Shown here piece after piece: positions 45,477 through 54,682 of a DNA stretch of 64,000 nt. This stretch comes from Halorhabdus sp. BNX81. GTDB lineage: Archaea; Halobacteriota; Halobacteria; Halobacteriales; Haloarculaceae. The stretch lies in NCBI RefSeq assembly GCF_029229925.1, contig NZ_CP107254.1, positions 186,001-250,000 on the forward strand. Direction: 5' to 3'. Below the pieces are notes generated by a model, which did no database searches, was not told where the DNA came from, and was given only the letters and a program-made list of their open reading frames with translations. The translations under genes and the position numbers were made by a program. Every line of letters begins with the position of its first letter. Positions within the stretch are counted from its first letter, which is position 1.

Positions 45477-45517
45477 GGAATGCGGTCGTCGGTACGGACC
45501 ACCCCTCGCGACCACAG

Positions 45518-45526
45518 TTTATATTA
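45518..45526 (-). promoter_or_regulatory. TATA box of XPD-like gene
   Basis: TAATATAAA on the minus strand. Transcription should begin near 45495, leaving a short leader before GTG 45476. Confidence 0.5.
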
Positions 45527-45644
45527 TCGTGAGTATATTACGTACGCGTATGACCCGGCTATTCTCGGAGGCCTCGCGCTGGTGGTCATAGAATCCCTCC
45601 CCCGCCCAGTCAGATTATCAGCTACGATATTCTCGGGCGAACGC

Positions 45645-45652
45645 TTATTTTA
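45645..45652 (+). promoter_or_regulatory. TATA box of 133-residue protein gene
   Basis: TTATTTTA centred 26 bases before ATG 45674, fitting a leaderless transcript. Confidence 0.55.
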
Positions 45653-45673
45653 GCACTCTGAGAACTGCCGACT

Positions 45674-46075
45674 ATGGCAATGGAAGTGATCGAAGAGACG
45701 GACTGGTACCGGATCGAATACGACGACGACCTTGACGCGCTCATCCACACCTGGACGATGTTTTCGAACGGCGAGCAGTTCCGGGAGGGAGCGAACGCGC
45801 TGTACGAGGCCCTCAAAGAGTACGACGTCTCAAAGGAGATCATCGACACCCGGGAGGTCAAGGCACACGACGAGGAGGACAAGCAGTGGCTCCAGGAGGA
45901 GTGGATCCCGAAGATGGTTGATGCCGGCATGGAGTACTCCGCGAACGTCCACCGCGAGAGCGTCATCGCCGAGATGGACATGCAGGAGACCGTTGATCCG
46001 CTCTCCGATCTCCCGTTCGAGAACATGATGACCGACGACATGGCCGAAGCCCGCGAGTGGATCGCCGAGCAGTAG
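45674..46075 (+). CDS. Haloarchaeal STAS/SpoIIAA-like protein
   Basis: A 133-residue acidic protein. The pattern of VIEETDWYRIEYDDDLDALIHTWTMFSNGEQFREGANALYEAL followed by KEIIDTREVKAHDEEDKQWLQEEWIPKMVDAG matches STAS-like proteins of the SpoIIAA-like type in layout (strand-strand-helix repeats). Function unknown; such proteins may bind nucleotides or lipids. The leaderless start is supported by the TATA box. No operon partner. Confidence 0.65.
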   Translation: MAMEVIEETDWYRIEYDDDLDALIHTWTMFSNGEQFREGANALYEALKEYDVSKEIIDTREVKAHDEEDKQWLQEEWIPKMVDAGMEYSANVHRESVIAEMDMQETVDPLSDLPFENMMTDDMAEAREWIAEQ

Positions 46076-46195
46076 ACTGGCCACCCTTTACTCCTCGGGG
46101 TCGCAAGCGATCCGCTCGTCGCAAAAGCTGGACCAAAAACTTCCTGCTCGCAAGCAAGGCGAGCGAGCAGCGAAACGGGGCTTCGCGCCGTACGA

Positions 46196-46489
46196 TCACC
46201 GCCTTTCCCGCAACGCCGCCCGCAAGTCCTCCAGATCCATATCCTTCATCGCGAGCAGCACCAATAAGTGATAGACGATGTCGGCGCTCTCGTGGGCGAT
46301 CTCCTCGCGATCGTCGTCCTTGGCCGCAAGCAATAACTCGGTCGACTCCTCGCCCAACTTCTCCAGAACGGCGTTCTCACCTTTCTCGTGGGTGAACAGC
46401 GATGCGGTGTAGGAGTCCTCGGGCAAATTCTCCTTGCGGTCCTCGATCACCGCGAACAGTTCGTCGAGTATCGCCTCGTCGTCGGTCAT
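46196..46489 (-). CDS. hisE: Phosphoribosyl-ATP pyrophosphatase
   Basis: A 97-residue all-helical enzyme for step 2 of histidine synthesis, cleaving PRATP to PRAMP. EKGENAVLEKLGEESTELLLAAKDDDREEIAHESADIVYHLLVLL holds the MazG-like EExxE and ExxD metal-binding motifs. Start at 46489 (MTDDEAILDEL) is preferred over a longer MNSGM start. It is not fused to hisI and has no his neighbour here. Confidence 0.92.
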   Translation of the reverse strand: MTDDEAILDELFAVIEDRKENLPEDSYTASLFTHEKGENAVLEKLGEESTELLLAAKDDDREEIAHESADIVYHLLVLLAMKDMDLEDLRAALRERR

Positions 46490-46562
46490 GCCCGAGTTCA
46501 CGCGGGGCCGGCCCCTAAGCGCGTCGAAGCGGCCGTCGGGTCAGCACAACCACTCCACTCGT

Positions 46563-48113
46563 TCAACTCCGCCAGAACGACGGCGTGAAGATCACCAGCA
46601 CCGAGAGCACCTCCAGGCGGCCGATCCACATCAGGAACGTCATGTAGAGCTTCCCGAGGTCGGAGAATCCCAGGAAACTGTCCATCGGCCCGACGTCGCC
46701 AAACCCGGGACCGACGTTGCCAAGCGTGGCGATGGAGACACTCATTGCGTCCAGCCCCGACAGCGTCACCGCGGGCGTCCGGAGGCTGTCCAGATACAGC
46801 AGGACCGTCGAGACGACGAAGATCCCCAAGAACAGCGCGATGAACGCGAAGACGTCCCTGACGGTCTCGTCGTCGATGATCTCACGACCCAGTCGGATCG
46901 GCCGGACTGCCTCGGGGTGGATCGACGTGAACAGCGACCGGTCGATCCCCTTCGTGACCAGCACCCACCGGACGATCTTGATCGAGCCGGCGGCCGAGCC
47001 CGCCGACCCGCCGAGGAAGTACGCGAACAGCAGGGTCGTTTGGGCGACAGGGTGCCAGGTGTTGACGTCCATGCTGGCGTAGCCGGTCGTCGTCACGACG
47101 GCGATCGCCTGGAAGAGGCCCTGACGGAGGGCATTCTCGACATTGCCGACGATCGTCCCGACGTTTTCGGGCGTCCCGCTGAGGCCGACGCCGGCGAACA
47201 ACAGCGCCGAGATGAGGGCTCCCACCCCGGCGACGGCGAGCAGATACGACCGGAACTCGGTGTTGTCGATCAGTTCCCGGGGGTCGCCACGGAGGACGTA
47301 CCAGAACAGCGCGAAGTTGGTCCCGGCGACGAGCATGAACACCATCACCGCCCACTGGACGGCGGGGACAAACGCCTCCATGCTCTTGGCTTCCGGCGAG
47401 AACCCGCCGGTCGGCAGCGTCGTCAGCGCGTGGGCGACGGCGTTGTAGAGGCCCATGTTCGGCGCGATTCCCGCGAGGTTAAGCCCGTAGTAGACCAGCG
47501 CCGCGAGCACGGTGAACCCGGCGTAAATCCCCCACAGCGCCCGGGCCGTTACCTGAATCCGTGGCGTCAGCTTCTCCAGGGACAGCCCCGGAGCCTCCTG
47601 ATCGATGACCTGCGCGCCACCGACCGACAGTTCGGGGAGGATTGCGACCATCAGGACGAGGATACCCATGCCGCCGAGCCACTGGGTGAGCTGTCGCCAG
47701 AGCATCATGGCGTGGCCGTGGCGATCGACCGAGATCTTTTCGAGGACGGTCGCGCCGGTCGTGGTGAAGCCACTCATGCTCTCGAAGAGGGCGTTGACGG
47801 GGCCCGCAACCGATCCCGTCCCCGCGACGAGATAGGGGATCGTTCCCGCGAGCGGGACGACGAGCCAGGCGAGACTCACCAGCAGGAACGCCTCGCGATT
47901 GCCGAGGTCTCCCCCTGAGTCGACCGCTTCGAGTAGCCCGCCGCCCAGTACCATGACGACGCACGCGACGACGAACGGAAGGGGATCCTCGCCGTAGAAC
48001 AGCGACAGGACGAACGGCAGCGCGGGCGCAACGCCGATGAACTTCAGAACGGTCCCGACGTAGGCGACGCTCACCCGGTAATCGACGTACGTTCGCACTG
48101 ACGTGTGTCCCAT
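46563..48113 (-). CDS. trkH: TrkH-type potassium transporter
   Basis: A 516-residue membrane channel with four pore loops. FESMSGFTTTGATVLEK is the first selectivity loop; AVAHALTTLPTGGFSPEAKSM, AIAVVTTTGYASMDVNTW and SIATLGNVGPGFGDVG are the other three. Haloarchaea need K import for osmotic balance. A TrkA gating partner is not adjacent, so it is encoded elsewhere. The start MGHTSVRTYVDYRV is at 48113. Confidence 0.93.
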   Translation of the reverse strand: MGHTSVRTYVDYRVSVAYVGTVLKFIGVAPALPFVLSLFYGEDPLPFVVACVVMVLGGGLLEAVDSGGDLGNREAFLLVSLAWLVVPLAGTIPYLVAGTGSVAGPVNALFESMSGFTTTGATVLEKISVDRHGHAMMLWRQLTQWLGGMGILVLMVAILPELSVGGAQVIDQEAPGLSLEKLTPRIQVTARALWGIYAGFTVLAALVYYGLNLAGIAPNMGLYNAVAHALTTLPTGGFSPEAKSMEAFVPAVQWAVMVFMLVAGTNFALFWYVLRGDPRELIDNTEFRSYLLAVAGVGALISALLFAGVGLSGTPENVGTIVGNVENALRQGLFQAIAVVTTTGYASMDVNTWHPVAQTTLLFAYFLGGSAGSAAGSIKIVRWVLVTKGIDRSLFTSIHPEAVRPIRLGREIIDDETVRDVFAFIALFLGIFVVSTVLLYLDSLRTPAVTLSGLDAMSVSIATLGNVGPGFGDVGPMDSFLGFSDLGKLYMTFLMWIGRLEVLSVLVIFTPSFWRS

Positions 48114-48189
48114 CGGACGTTCGACATCCTCGGGCGGGGGATAAATGGCCGTTTCGAACCCGGCGGTTCGGCGACTGCTGTGTCCCGCC

Positions 48190-49206
48190 CTATGCGCCGT
48201 ACCCCTCAGCCTCGATCGGCCCGCTGAACACGCCGTAGAGGAACTTGAAGTACCACAGCACGACGACGAGCACCGGGAACCCGAGGACGGTCGTGAGATT
48301 GAGCGCCAGCGGCGAGACCACGGCCGTCTCGACGGTCAGCTCCGCCCCCGACGCCGTCGCCGGATAGATCGCGGGGTACAGCAGGAGCGCGACCAGCGCG
48401 CTCAACAGTGTGGGGAGGGCAAGCGCGCTCACGAGCCACGCCCGGTAACTGTCACGGAGCGCGAGCACGATCCCGCCGAGGCCCGCGACCACGGAGAGGC
48501 CGACGATGGCGACGCCGGGGATCGAGAGGATCGTCCCGGCAGTCCCGCCGGCGTCGGTCACGATGACGACTGCGAGCAGGACGACCACGCCGGCGAGGTA
48601 TGCGACTGTCGCAAGGATGCCGAGGTCGCGCATCTCGCCGGCGAGGGCGGGGCCGGTCTTGGCCGCTACGAACGCCGCGCCGGTGACCGCCGAGACGGCG
48701 ACCAGGCCGACGCCCGTCAGGATGGCGGGCAGCGAGATCGCGCCCACGTCGAACACCCACGAGCCAGCCAGCACGCCGAAGAGGAACGGCGCGAGCGTGC
48801 TGCCGCCGACGAACGACCAGTCACAGGCCCGCTGCCAGGACTCGTCTTCACGCTGTTCGCGCAGTTCCGGGCCGACGCCGCGGAACAGGAGGGCGAGCAC
48901 GAACCCGAGTGCGATCAGGTAGTTGTCGGCGAGCAGCCGCGAGTAGACGTCCGGGAACGCCGCAAGCAGCATCGTCCCGAACGCGATCAGCCACACTTCG
49001 TTGGCGTCCCAGATCGGCCCGAACGCCGCGAGTAACGTCTCCCGGTCGTGATCGTCATCGCGGGTCGCATACAGCATCCCGATCCCGAAGTCGAAACCGT
49101 CCAGGACGATGTACATCGTCAGCGCGAACATGACGACGCCGAACCAGACGTCCGGGAGCGAGTCGACGAGGTAGGTATCGACCGGCAACAGCAGCGGTTT
49201 AATCAT
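48190..49206 (-). CDS. cydB: Cytochrome bd oxidase subunit II
   Basis: A 338-residue membrane protein with about eight to nine helices. DVWFGVVMFALTMYIVLDGFDFGIGML and FGPIWDANEVWLIAFGTMLLAAFP are the CydB signatures. It supports the haem-bearing subunit I. The 8-base overlap with cydA implies translational coupling. A high-affinity quinol oxidase suits low oxygen in brine. Confidence 0.93.
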   Translation of the reverse strand: MIKPLLLPVDTYLVDSLPDVWFGVVMFALTMYIVLDGFDFGIGMLYATRDDDHDRETLLAAFGPIWDANEVWLIAFGTMLLAAFPDVYSRLLADNYLIALGFVLALLFRGVGPELREQREDESWQRACDWSFVGGSTLAPFLFGVLAGSWVFDVGAISLPAILTGVGLVAVSAVTGAAFVAAKTGPALAGEMRDLGILATVAYLAGVVVLLAVVIVTDAGGTAGTILSIPGVAIVGLSVVAGLGGIVLALRDSYRAWLVSALALPTLLSALVALLLYPAIYPATASGAELTVETAVVSPLALNLTTVLGFPVLVVVLWYFKFLYGVFSGPIEAEGYGA

Positions 49207-50668
49207 CGCTGGTCACCCCCGGGATCGGCCCGTACCAGTGATCGTCCGGGGCCGGTTCGACACCCAATTCGTCGAGTTCCCCCTCGATCAGCCACCGGAG
49301 GGTGTACAGCGCGGCCACGACGAGGCCGATATAAATGACCACGAATGCCGCCAGACTCAGGGTCGCCTCCGTCGAGGACAGCGTCGAGGAGACGGCCTCG
49401 CCGGTCTTGAGCTCGCCCTGGACGACCCACGGTTGACGGCCGATCTCGGTGACGTACCACCCCGTGAGCAGGGCGGCGTACCCCAGCGGCGAGGCGGCGA
49501 TCATCGCTCGCAGGTACAGGCTACTGTCGGACAATCGATCGCGATAGATGAGATAGCCACCCCAGAAGGCCAGCCCGATGAACAGGAACCCGAGTCCGAC
49601 CATGATGCGGAACGACCAGAACACGAGCGGAACTGGCGGGTTCTGTTCGTACTCGTCGAGACCTTTCACGACCGCGTCGAAGTCACCCCCGCTTGCGAGA
49701 AACGACCCGACCCTGGGAAGACTGATCGCAAAGAGATTCTCCTCGCTGGGGTTCATGATCGCGTCTGGGCTCGTCGGGATCGCAAAGAGGTGCAGATCGG
49801 CGGTTCCCGTCTCGTAGTGGGCCTCCATCGCGGCGAACTTCTGTGGCTGGGTGTCCTCGACGTGACGGCCATACGCATCACCGTGGACTGCCTGCAGCGG
49901 CGCGGCGACGATCAGGAGGAGGACGGCAATCTTCAGTGCCGTGTGCCAGGCTTTGGCGTCGCGTTTCTTCCAGACGATGTACGCCGCGACGCCGGCGACC
50001 AACAGCGCCACGGCGATCACTGACGCGTTGATCATGTGGACGTACATCCAGGTCATCCGCGGCGTGAAAAAGGCGGCAATCGGGTCGGTCAGCTTGGCGA
50101 CTTCCATGCCGTTTCGCGTGATCATCTCGTACCCCTGGGGGGTCTGCATCCAGGCGTTGACGACCAGAATCCAGAAGCCCGAAAGCCAGGCCCCGAAGCC
50201 GGTCAGCACCGACGAGAGGAAATACGTCCGATCGCTGACCTTCTCGCGGCCGAACAGCAACACGCCGAGGAAGACCGCCTCGAGGAAAAAGGCCATCTTC
50301 GCCTCGAAGGCCAGCGGCCCGCCGATCAACTCGCCGGCGAGTGCCGAAAAGCCCGGGAAGTTCGTCCCGAACTGGAAGCTCATGGGGATCCCCGTTACCG
50401 TCCCCATCACGAACCCGGCGGCGAAGACATTCAGCCAGAACGACCGTAGCCTGGCGTAGCGCTCACTGCCGGTCCGTACATCTTTCCACGTAAAGTAGAT
50501 GATGAAGGGCGCGAGTCCGATCGAGAGGGCCGCAAAGAGGATGTGGACGCTGATCGTCCAGCCGAACTGCAATCGGCTTGCGAGTTCGGCTGGTAACAGG
50601 AAGAGCCATCCGTCGACGGGTATCCCGGCCCCGAACACGTTCTGGAGTAGCTGGGTAGCTGGCTGCAT
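49199..50668 (-). CDS. cydA: Cytochrome bd oxidase subunit I
   Basis: A 489-residue haem protein. ASRLQFGWTISVHILFAALSIGLAPFI carries the haem-ligand histidine, and later stretches such as AFEAKMAFFLEAVFLGVLLFG, GFGAWLSGFWILVVNAWMQTPQG and PPVPLVFWSFRIMVGLGFL are family hallmarks. The Q-loop (about residues 250-335) is of moderate length. It oxidises quinol and reduces oxygen to water without pumping. A box GTACTTATACT (50697-50707, minus strand) lies upstream. Confidence 0.93.
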   Translation of the reverse strand: MQPATQLLQNVFGAGIPVDGWLFLLPAELASRLQFGWTISVHILFAALSIGLAPFIIYFTWKDVRTGSERYARLRSFWLNVFAAGFVMGTVTGIPMSFQFGTNFPGFSALAGELIGGPLAFEAKMAFFLEAVFLGVLLFGREKVSDRTYFLSSVLTGFGAWLSGFWILVVNAWMQTPQGYEMITRNGMEVAKLTDPIAAFFTPRMTWMYVHMINASVIAVALLVAGVAAYIVWKKRDAKAWHTALKIAVLLLIVAAPLQAVHGDAYGRHVEDTQPQKFAAMEAHYETGTADLHLFAIPTSPDAIMNPSEENLFAISLPRVGSFLASGGDFDAVVKGLDEYEQNPPVPLVFWSFRIMVGLGFLFIGLAFWGGYLIYRDRLSDSSLYLRAMIAASPLGYAALLTGWYVTEIGRQPWVVQGELKTGEAVSSTLSSTEATLSLAAFVVIYIGLVVAALYTLRWLIEGELDELGVEPAPDDHWYGPIPGVTSDD

Positions 50669-50794
50669 TCGTTGGCGCGCGGTTCGCTGCCCTCCAGTAT
50701 AAGTACGGTCCTTCCTCCTGCCCGGTGGAAATAGCCGAACGTATTTTATGGGTCCACAAACAATTCTTGGAAAACCAGCAATTATTGGTGCCTT
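50669..50794 (-). promoter_or_regulatory. cydAB promoter region
   Basis: 126 bases between cydA and the end of pdxT. A TATA-like TACTTATACT (50697-50706) and further AT-rich stretches around 50740-50785 are present. I see no clear operator. Confidence 0.4.
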
Positions 50795-51379
50795 TCAGTC
50801 AGTTTCGAAAAACGCCAGATCGTGGATCCGGTGATCGCCCGTCAACTCCGGGTGGAAGGCGGTCCCGACGACGGGACCGTCCCGGACCGCGACAGGTCGA
50901 TCCTCCCAGGTGGCCAGCACCTCGGCGTCGCCGACGTCACTGATGGCCGGCGCTCGGATGAACACGGCGTGAAACGGCTCCTCAAGGCCGTCCACGTCGA
51001 GCGGGGCTTCGAAGCTGTCCTTCTGTCGGCCGAAGGCATTCCGCTCTACGGTGACGTCGAGCAGACCGAGTGCCTCGACGCGGTCGTCGCCGGTGTCCCG
51101 CGCCGCGACGATCAACCCGGCACAGGTCGCGAGTACCGGTTTGCCGGCCCGGACGTGGGTTTTGATCTCCGGAGCAATCCCTTCCTCAGTCAGCAGGCGA
51201 GAGATCGTCGTCGACTCCCCACCGGGAACCAGTAGGACGTCACAGTCGGGGACGATTCCGGACTCGCGTATCTCGACGACGTCCGCGGGTTCGTCGTGTG
51301 CCGCTGCGGCCGCCCTGACGGCGGTCGCGTGTTCGCTGACGTCGCCCTGGACGGCGATCACGCCGGCGGTAAGCGTCAT
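50795..51379 (-). CDS. pdxT: Pyridoxal 5'-phosphate synthase glutaminase subunit
   Basis: A 194-residue class I glutaminase that gives ammonia to PdxS for vitamin B6. GVIAVQGDVSEHATA begins it; PGGESTTISRLL, the catalytic C86 in VLATCAGLIV, and FHPELTGD (His and Glu of the triad) follow. Start at 51379 (MTLTAGVIAVQG); a longer frame to 51496 is spurious because the family begins there. PdxS is not next to it. Confidence 0.94.
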   Translation of the reverse strand: MTLTAGVIAVQGDVSEHATAVRAAAAAHDEPADVVEIRESGIVPDCDVLLVPGGESTTISRLLTEEGIAPEIKTHVRAGKPVLATCAGLIVAARDTGDDRVEALGLLDVTVERNAFGRQKDSFEAPLDVDGLEEPFHAVFIRAPAISDVGDAEVLATWEDRPVAVRDGPVVGTAFHPELTGDHRIHDLAFFETD

Positions 51380-51494
51380 GGTCCAGCCTTGTGGATCGAC
51401 GGCGAAAAGCGCTCTCTTCCGCGGCCACGTCACGGTGATGTCGTCGGCCGCGGTCGGCGACAAACCCTTGAGTCGAGCCGACACAGGTGAGAGC

Positions 51495-52508
51495 ATGCCA
51501 CAGCGCGATCCGGTCGAGAACGCCGCCGACGGCTCGATCGATCTGTATGGTATCGCCGACTGGGAGGTCCGTGGGTGGCTGGATCGACTCGCCGTCGCGC
51601 TTCACGCGGGCGCTCACACGTTCGCCCGGGTGACGATCGTCATGTTCGCAGTCTCGATTCTCGTCTCGCAATTCCTCCTGGGCGGACTCGGCGCGATCAC
51701 GGATCCGGTCGTAGGGACGGTCACTGTGCTCTCGGTCGTCCCGGCCATCGGCCTGACCGGGTACGTCTGGAACGCCGACGTCACCGATCGCGAACCGCTG
51801 GGATTGCTCGTCACGACGTTTTTCCTCGGCGTTCTCTTCGCCGGGTTCGCCGCCGTGATCAACGCGATGTTCGCCCCGACAGCGTTCGTGCTCACTGACG
51901 CCTTCGGCGTCGAGGCGCTCGGACTGTTCGTCGTCTTTTACGTGATCGTCGGCCCGGTCGAGGAAGGGGTCAAACTCCTTGCAGTTCGACTGTACGCGTT
52001 CAATGATGCCCGATTCAGCGCTGTCGTCGACGGGGCCGTCTACGGCGCGGTTGCGGGGCTGGGCTTTGCGACCATCGAGAACGCGCTGTATATCACCCAG
52101 ACTGCCGGCGACGTCGGGATGGGGGTGTTCGCCGCCGGCGGTAGTGTCGTGACGGTGCGCGCGCTGGCCGGTCCCGGTCACGTCATCTACTCGGCCTTTG
52201 CCGGCTACTACCTCGGCCTGGCGAAGTTTTCCCCGGATCGCGCCGGCCCGATCGTCGTGAAAGGGCTGGTGATCGCCGCCTTCGTCCACGCCACGTACAA
52301 CGCGCTCGTCTCCGTGCTTCCGGCGTTCGCCGCGGAGGTTCTCGGCATCTCGCCGTTCTTTGCCTTCATCGGCTTCGTGATCCTCTACGATGGACTGTTC
52401 GGCTACGTGCTGGTTCGCAAACTCCGGGCCTATCGCCGGGCGTATCAGCAAGCCCTCGCCGGGACTGACCGTCTGCCCGATCCCGAAGTGACCGAATTTG
52501 ATCCCTGA
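51495..52508 (+). CDS. PrsW-family intramembrane metalloprotease
   Basis: A 337-residue membrane protein with about eight helices. The PrsW motifs are visible: PVEEGVKLL (EExxK), GAVYGAVAGLGFATIEN (catalytic glutamate region), GHVIYSAFAGYYLG and VHATYNAL. PrsW members cut membrane-bound regulators. A start at 51495 (MPQRDPVENAADG) is chosen; the longer frame upstream crosses pdxT. Substrate unknown. Confidence 0.88.
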   Translation: MPQRDPVENAADGSIDLYGIADWEVRGWLDRLAVALHAGAHTFARVTIVMFAVSILVSQFLLGGLGAITDPVVGTVTVLSVVPAIGLTGYVWNADVTDREPLGLLVTTFFLGVLFAGFAAVINAMFAPTAFVLTDAFGVEALGLFVVFYVIVGPVEEGVKLLAVRLYAFNDARFSAVVDGAVYGAVAGLGFATIENALYITQTAGDVGMGVFAAGGSVVTVRALAGPGHVIYSAFAGYYLGLAKFSPDRAGPIVVKGLVIAAFVHATYNALVSVLPAFAAEVLGISPFFAFIGFVILYDGLFGYVLVRKLRAYRRAYQQALAGTDRLPDPEVTEFDP

Positions 52509-52540
52509 CGGCCCGAAATGGCCGCGTTCGGGCTGACACG

Positions 52541-52565
52541 GTGGGCAGTATTTATGCGTGCCCAC
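52541..52565 (+). promoter_or_regulatory. TATA box flanked by perfect inverted repeat
   Basis: GTGGGCA (52541-52547) and TGCCCAC (52559-52565) flank the TATA box TATTTATG (52549-52556). The ATG lies 27 bases after the box centre. A symmetrical repressor site over the promoter would fit. Confidence 0.55.
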
Positions 52566-52579
52566 GCGTATTTTCACCC

Positions 52580-52825
52580 ATGGCCGCTGGCATTCTCGAA
52601 ACGGTCAGCCGAGTCGGGACGGCACTGGTGGTCGCACCGATCGCCGTGCTCGGGCTGGATTTCTTGGTCCAGGGACAAACCGCTGGCGGGCTCGCGTTCC
52701 TCGGGATCGTCGGGCTCATTCTCGCTCTCGAACGGTACGTTATCACGCCCCGTGAGATCCCCCAGCGCATCGTGAGCTACCTCGTCGGATCGCTGTTCAC
52801 CGTCGAGGACGCTGCGGATAGCTGA
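52580..52825 (+). CDS. Small two-helix membrane protein (DUF7533-like)
   Basis: An 81-residue protein with hydrophobic segments near residues 13-31 and 33-50 and an amphipathic tail (PREIPQRIVSYLVGSLFTVED). ATG 52580 is set by the TATA box (leaderless). It resembles the haloarchaeal DUF7533 group as I recall it. Function unknown. A repressor-like site overlaps the promoter. It is followed by a strong hairpin. Confidence 0.65.
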   Translation: MAAGILETVSRVGTALVVAPIAVLGLDFLVQGQTAGGLAFLGIVGLILALERYVITPREIPQRIVSYLVGSLFTVEDAADS

Positions 52826-52848
52826 TCGTGGCTCCCGTGGAAAACGGT

Positions 52849-52872
52849 CCGGCGGCCCATCGGGGCCGCCGG
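52849..52872. terminator. Terminator-like hairpin
   Basis: A perfect 10-bp GC stem (CCGGCGGCCC / GGGCCGCCGG) with loop ATCG, 24 bases after the preceding stop. The 196-base gap to the acetyltransferase contains also a 6-bp GCACCC / GGGTGC hairpin near 52940 and no other feature. Confidence 0.5.
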
Positions 52873-53021
52873 CGAGCGCGAACGGCCAGCAGACCGGCCG
52901 AGCGCGCCGAAACAAAGTGGGGGAATGGGGGGTGGGGTGGCACCCTTACGGGTGCGGTCGATCGTAGCCGATGGGTTCCTATGAATCTTGTGTCCTCGGG
53001 TGATCTCGCGTCGTCACGTGT

Positions 53022-53534
53022 ATGTATCAGGGGCTCGTAGAATCGGTAGTGACGACCGTCGCATCCGAACGGGCGGCCGGACCGCTAGTTCGCCCTGCGA
53101 CTGACGCGGATCTCTACGCTGTCGCGGAGATCGAACGCCGCTCGTTCTCCCAGCCCTGGCCGATCGGGGCGTTCGAACGATTTCTCGACGCGCCGGCCTT
53201 TCTCGTCGCCGTCGATCGAGCCCCCGGGACGGCGGGCTCCGTGATCGGCTACGTCGTTGCCGATATGGTCCCGAACCACAGCCAGCCACTCGGTCACGTC
53301 AAGGACCTCGCCGTCCATCCCGACCGGCGAAACAGCGGCGTGGGTCGCCAGTTGCTCCAGCGCGCGATCATCGCCCTCGGGGCAGGCGGCATCACCACCG
53401 TCAAACTCGAAGTCCGCGAGAGTAACGACACCGCCAGACACCTTTACCGGAGTGAAGGGTTCGTCCACCGGCGGACGATCCCCGGGTACTACGACGACGG
53501 CGAGCACGCCTTGGTCATGTTCCGGTCGCCGTGA
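53022..53534 (+). CDS. rimI: Ribosomal protein alanine N-acetyltransferase (RimI-like GNAT)
   Basis: A 170-residue acetyltransferase. GHVKDLAVHPDRRNSGVGRQLLQRAI binds acetyl-CoA (R/QxxGxG/A pattern), and LEVRESNDTARHLYRSEGFVHRRTIPGYYDDGEHALVM is the RimI C-terminal mark. Archaeal RimI/Ard1-like enzymes acetylate protein N-termini. A few N-terminal residues before AGPLVRPATDADL may be extra, so the true start could be further in. Confidence 0.87.
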   Translation: MYQGLVESVVTTVASERAAGPLVRPATDADLYAVAEIERRSFSQPWPIGAFERFLDAPAFLVAVDRAPGTAGSVIGYVVADMVPNHSQPLGHVKDLAVHPDRRNSGVGRQLLQRAIIALGAGGITTVKLEVRESNDTARHLYRSEGFVHRRTIPGYYDDGEHALVMFRSP

Positions 53535-53608
53535 GCGCTCGGGGTGATCGCCCGGGTTCGCCACGCCCCCGGCGAACACCTTTCACTCACGAGTCCGTGG
53601 ATCACCGT

Positions 53609-54187
53609 ATGGGATACGCGTGTCCAGTGTGCGAACAGCCCCAGGTCGACGCCAGACACCTGGCGAATCACCTGGCCTTTACCGCGCTGCTTGGTGACGA
53701 CGATCACGAGCGCTGGCTCGCCGAGCACGCACCGGGGTGGGACCAGGAAGACGACGAAGGGCTTGCCGACCGGGTCCGCAAGCACGCCGAGGAAGTCGAC
53801 GTCCCCGGAGCTGATACCGTCGAACACGACCACGGAACCGGCGACCCTGAAATCCACGAACATGCGGCTGACGTCGAGCGAACCGACAGCGTCGACCGCC
53901 CTGGCGATCTAGCTGGGGGAACCGAATCCATCATTGACGAGCACGATCCGGGAGTGACCTTCGATGACATCGGCGGCGGTCCGACGGCGGGGGCTGATCC
54001 GACCCTGGACGCCGACGCCATGGCGGTCCTCCGGGAGGCCTACGAGATGACCCGCACGCGCCGGGAGCAGGCTACCGGTGTGGAAGACGACGGTGAATCC
54101 CACAGCGACGATTCGGACGACCATCGAGCGACCGGCGAACGAACCGGGGCGGAGCCGGCGGACACTGACGCTGGCGAAACGGAATAG
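53609..54187 (+). CDS. DUF5810-like zinc-binding acidic protein
   Basis: A 192-residue protein. MGYACPVCEQPQVDARHLANHLAFTALLGDDDHERWLAEH holds a CxxC with two His, a C2H2-like zinc site. The rest is strongly acidic and low complexity with a helix (DADAMAVLREAYEMTRTRR). ATG at 53609 opens directly with the zinc site; upstream residues are arginine-rich and unlikely. It is followed by a DUF5809-like gene, the usual partner in haloarchaea as I recall. Function unknown. Confidence 0.8.
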   Translation: MGYACPVCEQPQVDARHLANHLAFTALLGDDDHERWLAEHAPGWDQEDDEGLADRVRKHAEEVDVPGADTVEHDHGTGDPEIHEHAADVERTDSVDRPGDLAGGTESIIDEHDPGVTFDDIGGGPTAGADPTLDADAMAVLREAYEMTRTRREQATGVEDDGESHSDDSDDHRATGERTGAEPADTDAGETE

Positions 54188-54211
54188 TGGACGGAACCCG
54201 AAAGCCCGGGC

Positions 54212-54682
54212 ATGCACACCGAGGGGCTGCTCGCACCTGAGACGCCCGCGGACGCCCGCGACCACTACGACGCCCTCGCGTCGACTGCGGGGGTCGTCGT
54301 CCGTGAAGTCGCGCGGGCGATGGATCTCGACGGCGACGAATACGACCGTCGCGTCACCGACGACGTGATCGAGACCGCCCACGATGCGGTCTTTGCGTCG
54401 CTTCTTGCCGTCCGCGTCGGCACCCACGAGGAGTTCGATTCGTTCTGTGACGACCACGGTGGCGAGGTTCTCCAGACCGGCAGCGAACACGTCGAAGGCG
54501 TGGTCTGGCACGCGCCGCCGTTCGCCGAAACGATCGTCGCCACGACGTTCCAGGACGCCGAGGCGGCGGCGATCGGGACCCTTCGCCGTCAGGCGTACGG
54601 CCGGCTCTATCGGGACATTCTCGAAACGGACGAAACAGAGCCACAGACGGACGAACATGGCGATCACTCGGGGGCGACCTGA
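54212..54682 (+). CDS. DUF5809-like protein
   Basis: A 156-residue acidic helical protein (MHTEGLLAPETPADARDHYD) with a strand-rich middle (EVLQTGSEHVEGVVWHAPP) and a helix FQDAEAAAIGTLRRQAYGRLYRDIL. It sits 24 bases after the DUF5810-like gene and its stop is directly followed by the next ATG, so the three genes seem to be one operon. Role unknown. Confidence 0.78.
   Translation: MHTEGLLAPETPADARDHYDALASTAGVVVREVARAMDLDGDEYDRRVTDDVIETAHDAVFASLLAVRVGTHEEFDSFCDDHGGEVLQTGSEHVEGVVWHAPPFAETIVATTFQDAEAAAIGTLRRQAYGRLYRDILETDETEPQTDEHGDHSGAT

Noticed and set aside
45515-45515. ATG at 45515 as start of the XPD-like gene
   Set aside because: It lies within 10 bases of the TATA box, before the expected transcript start.
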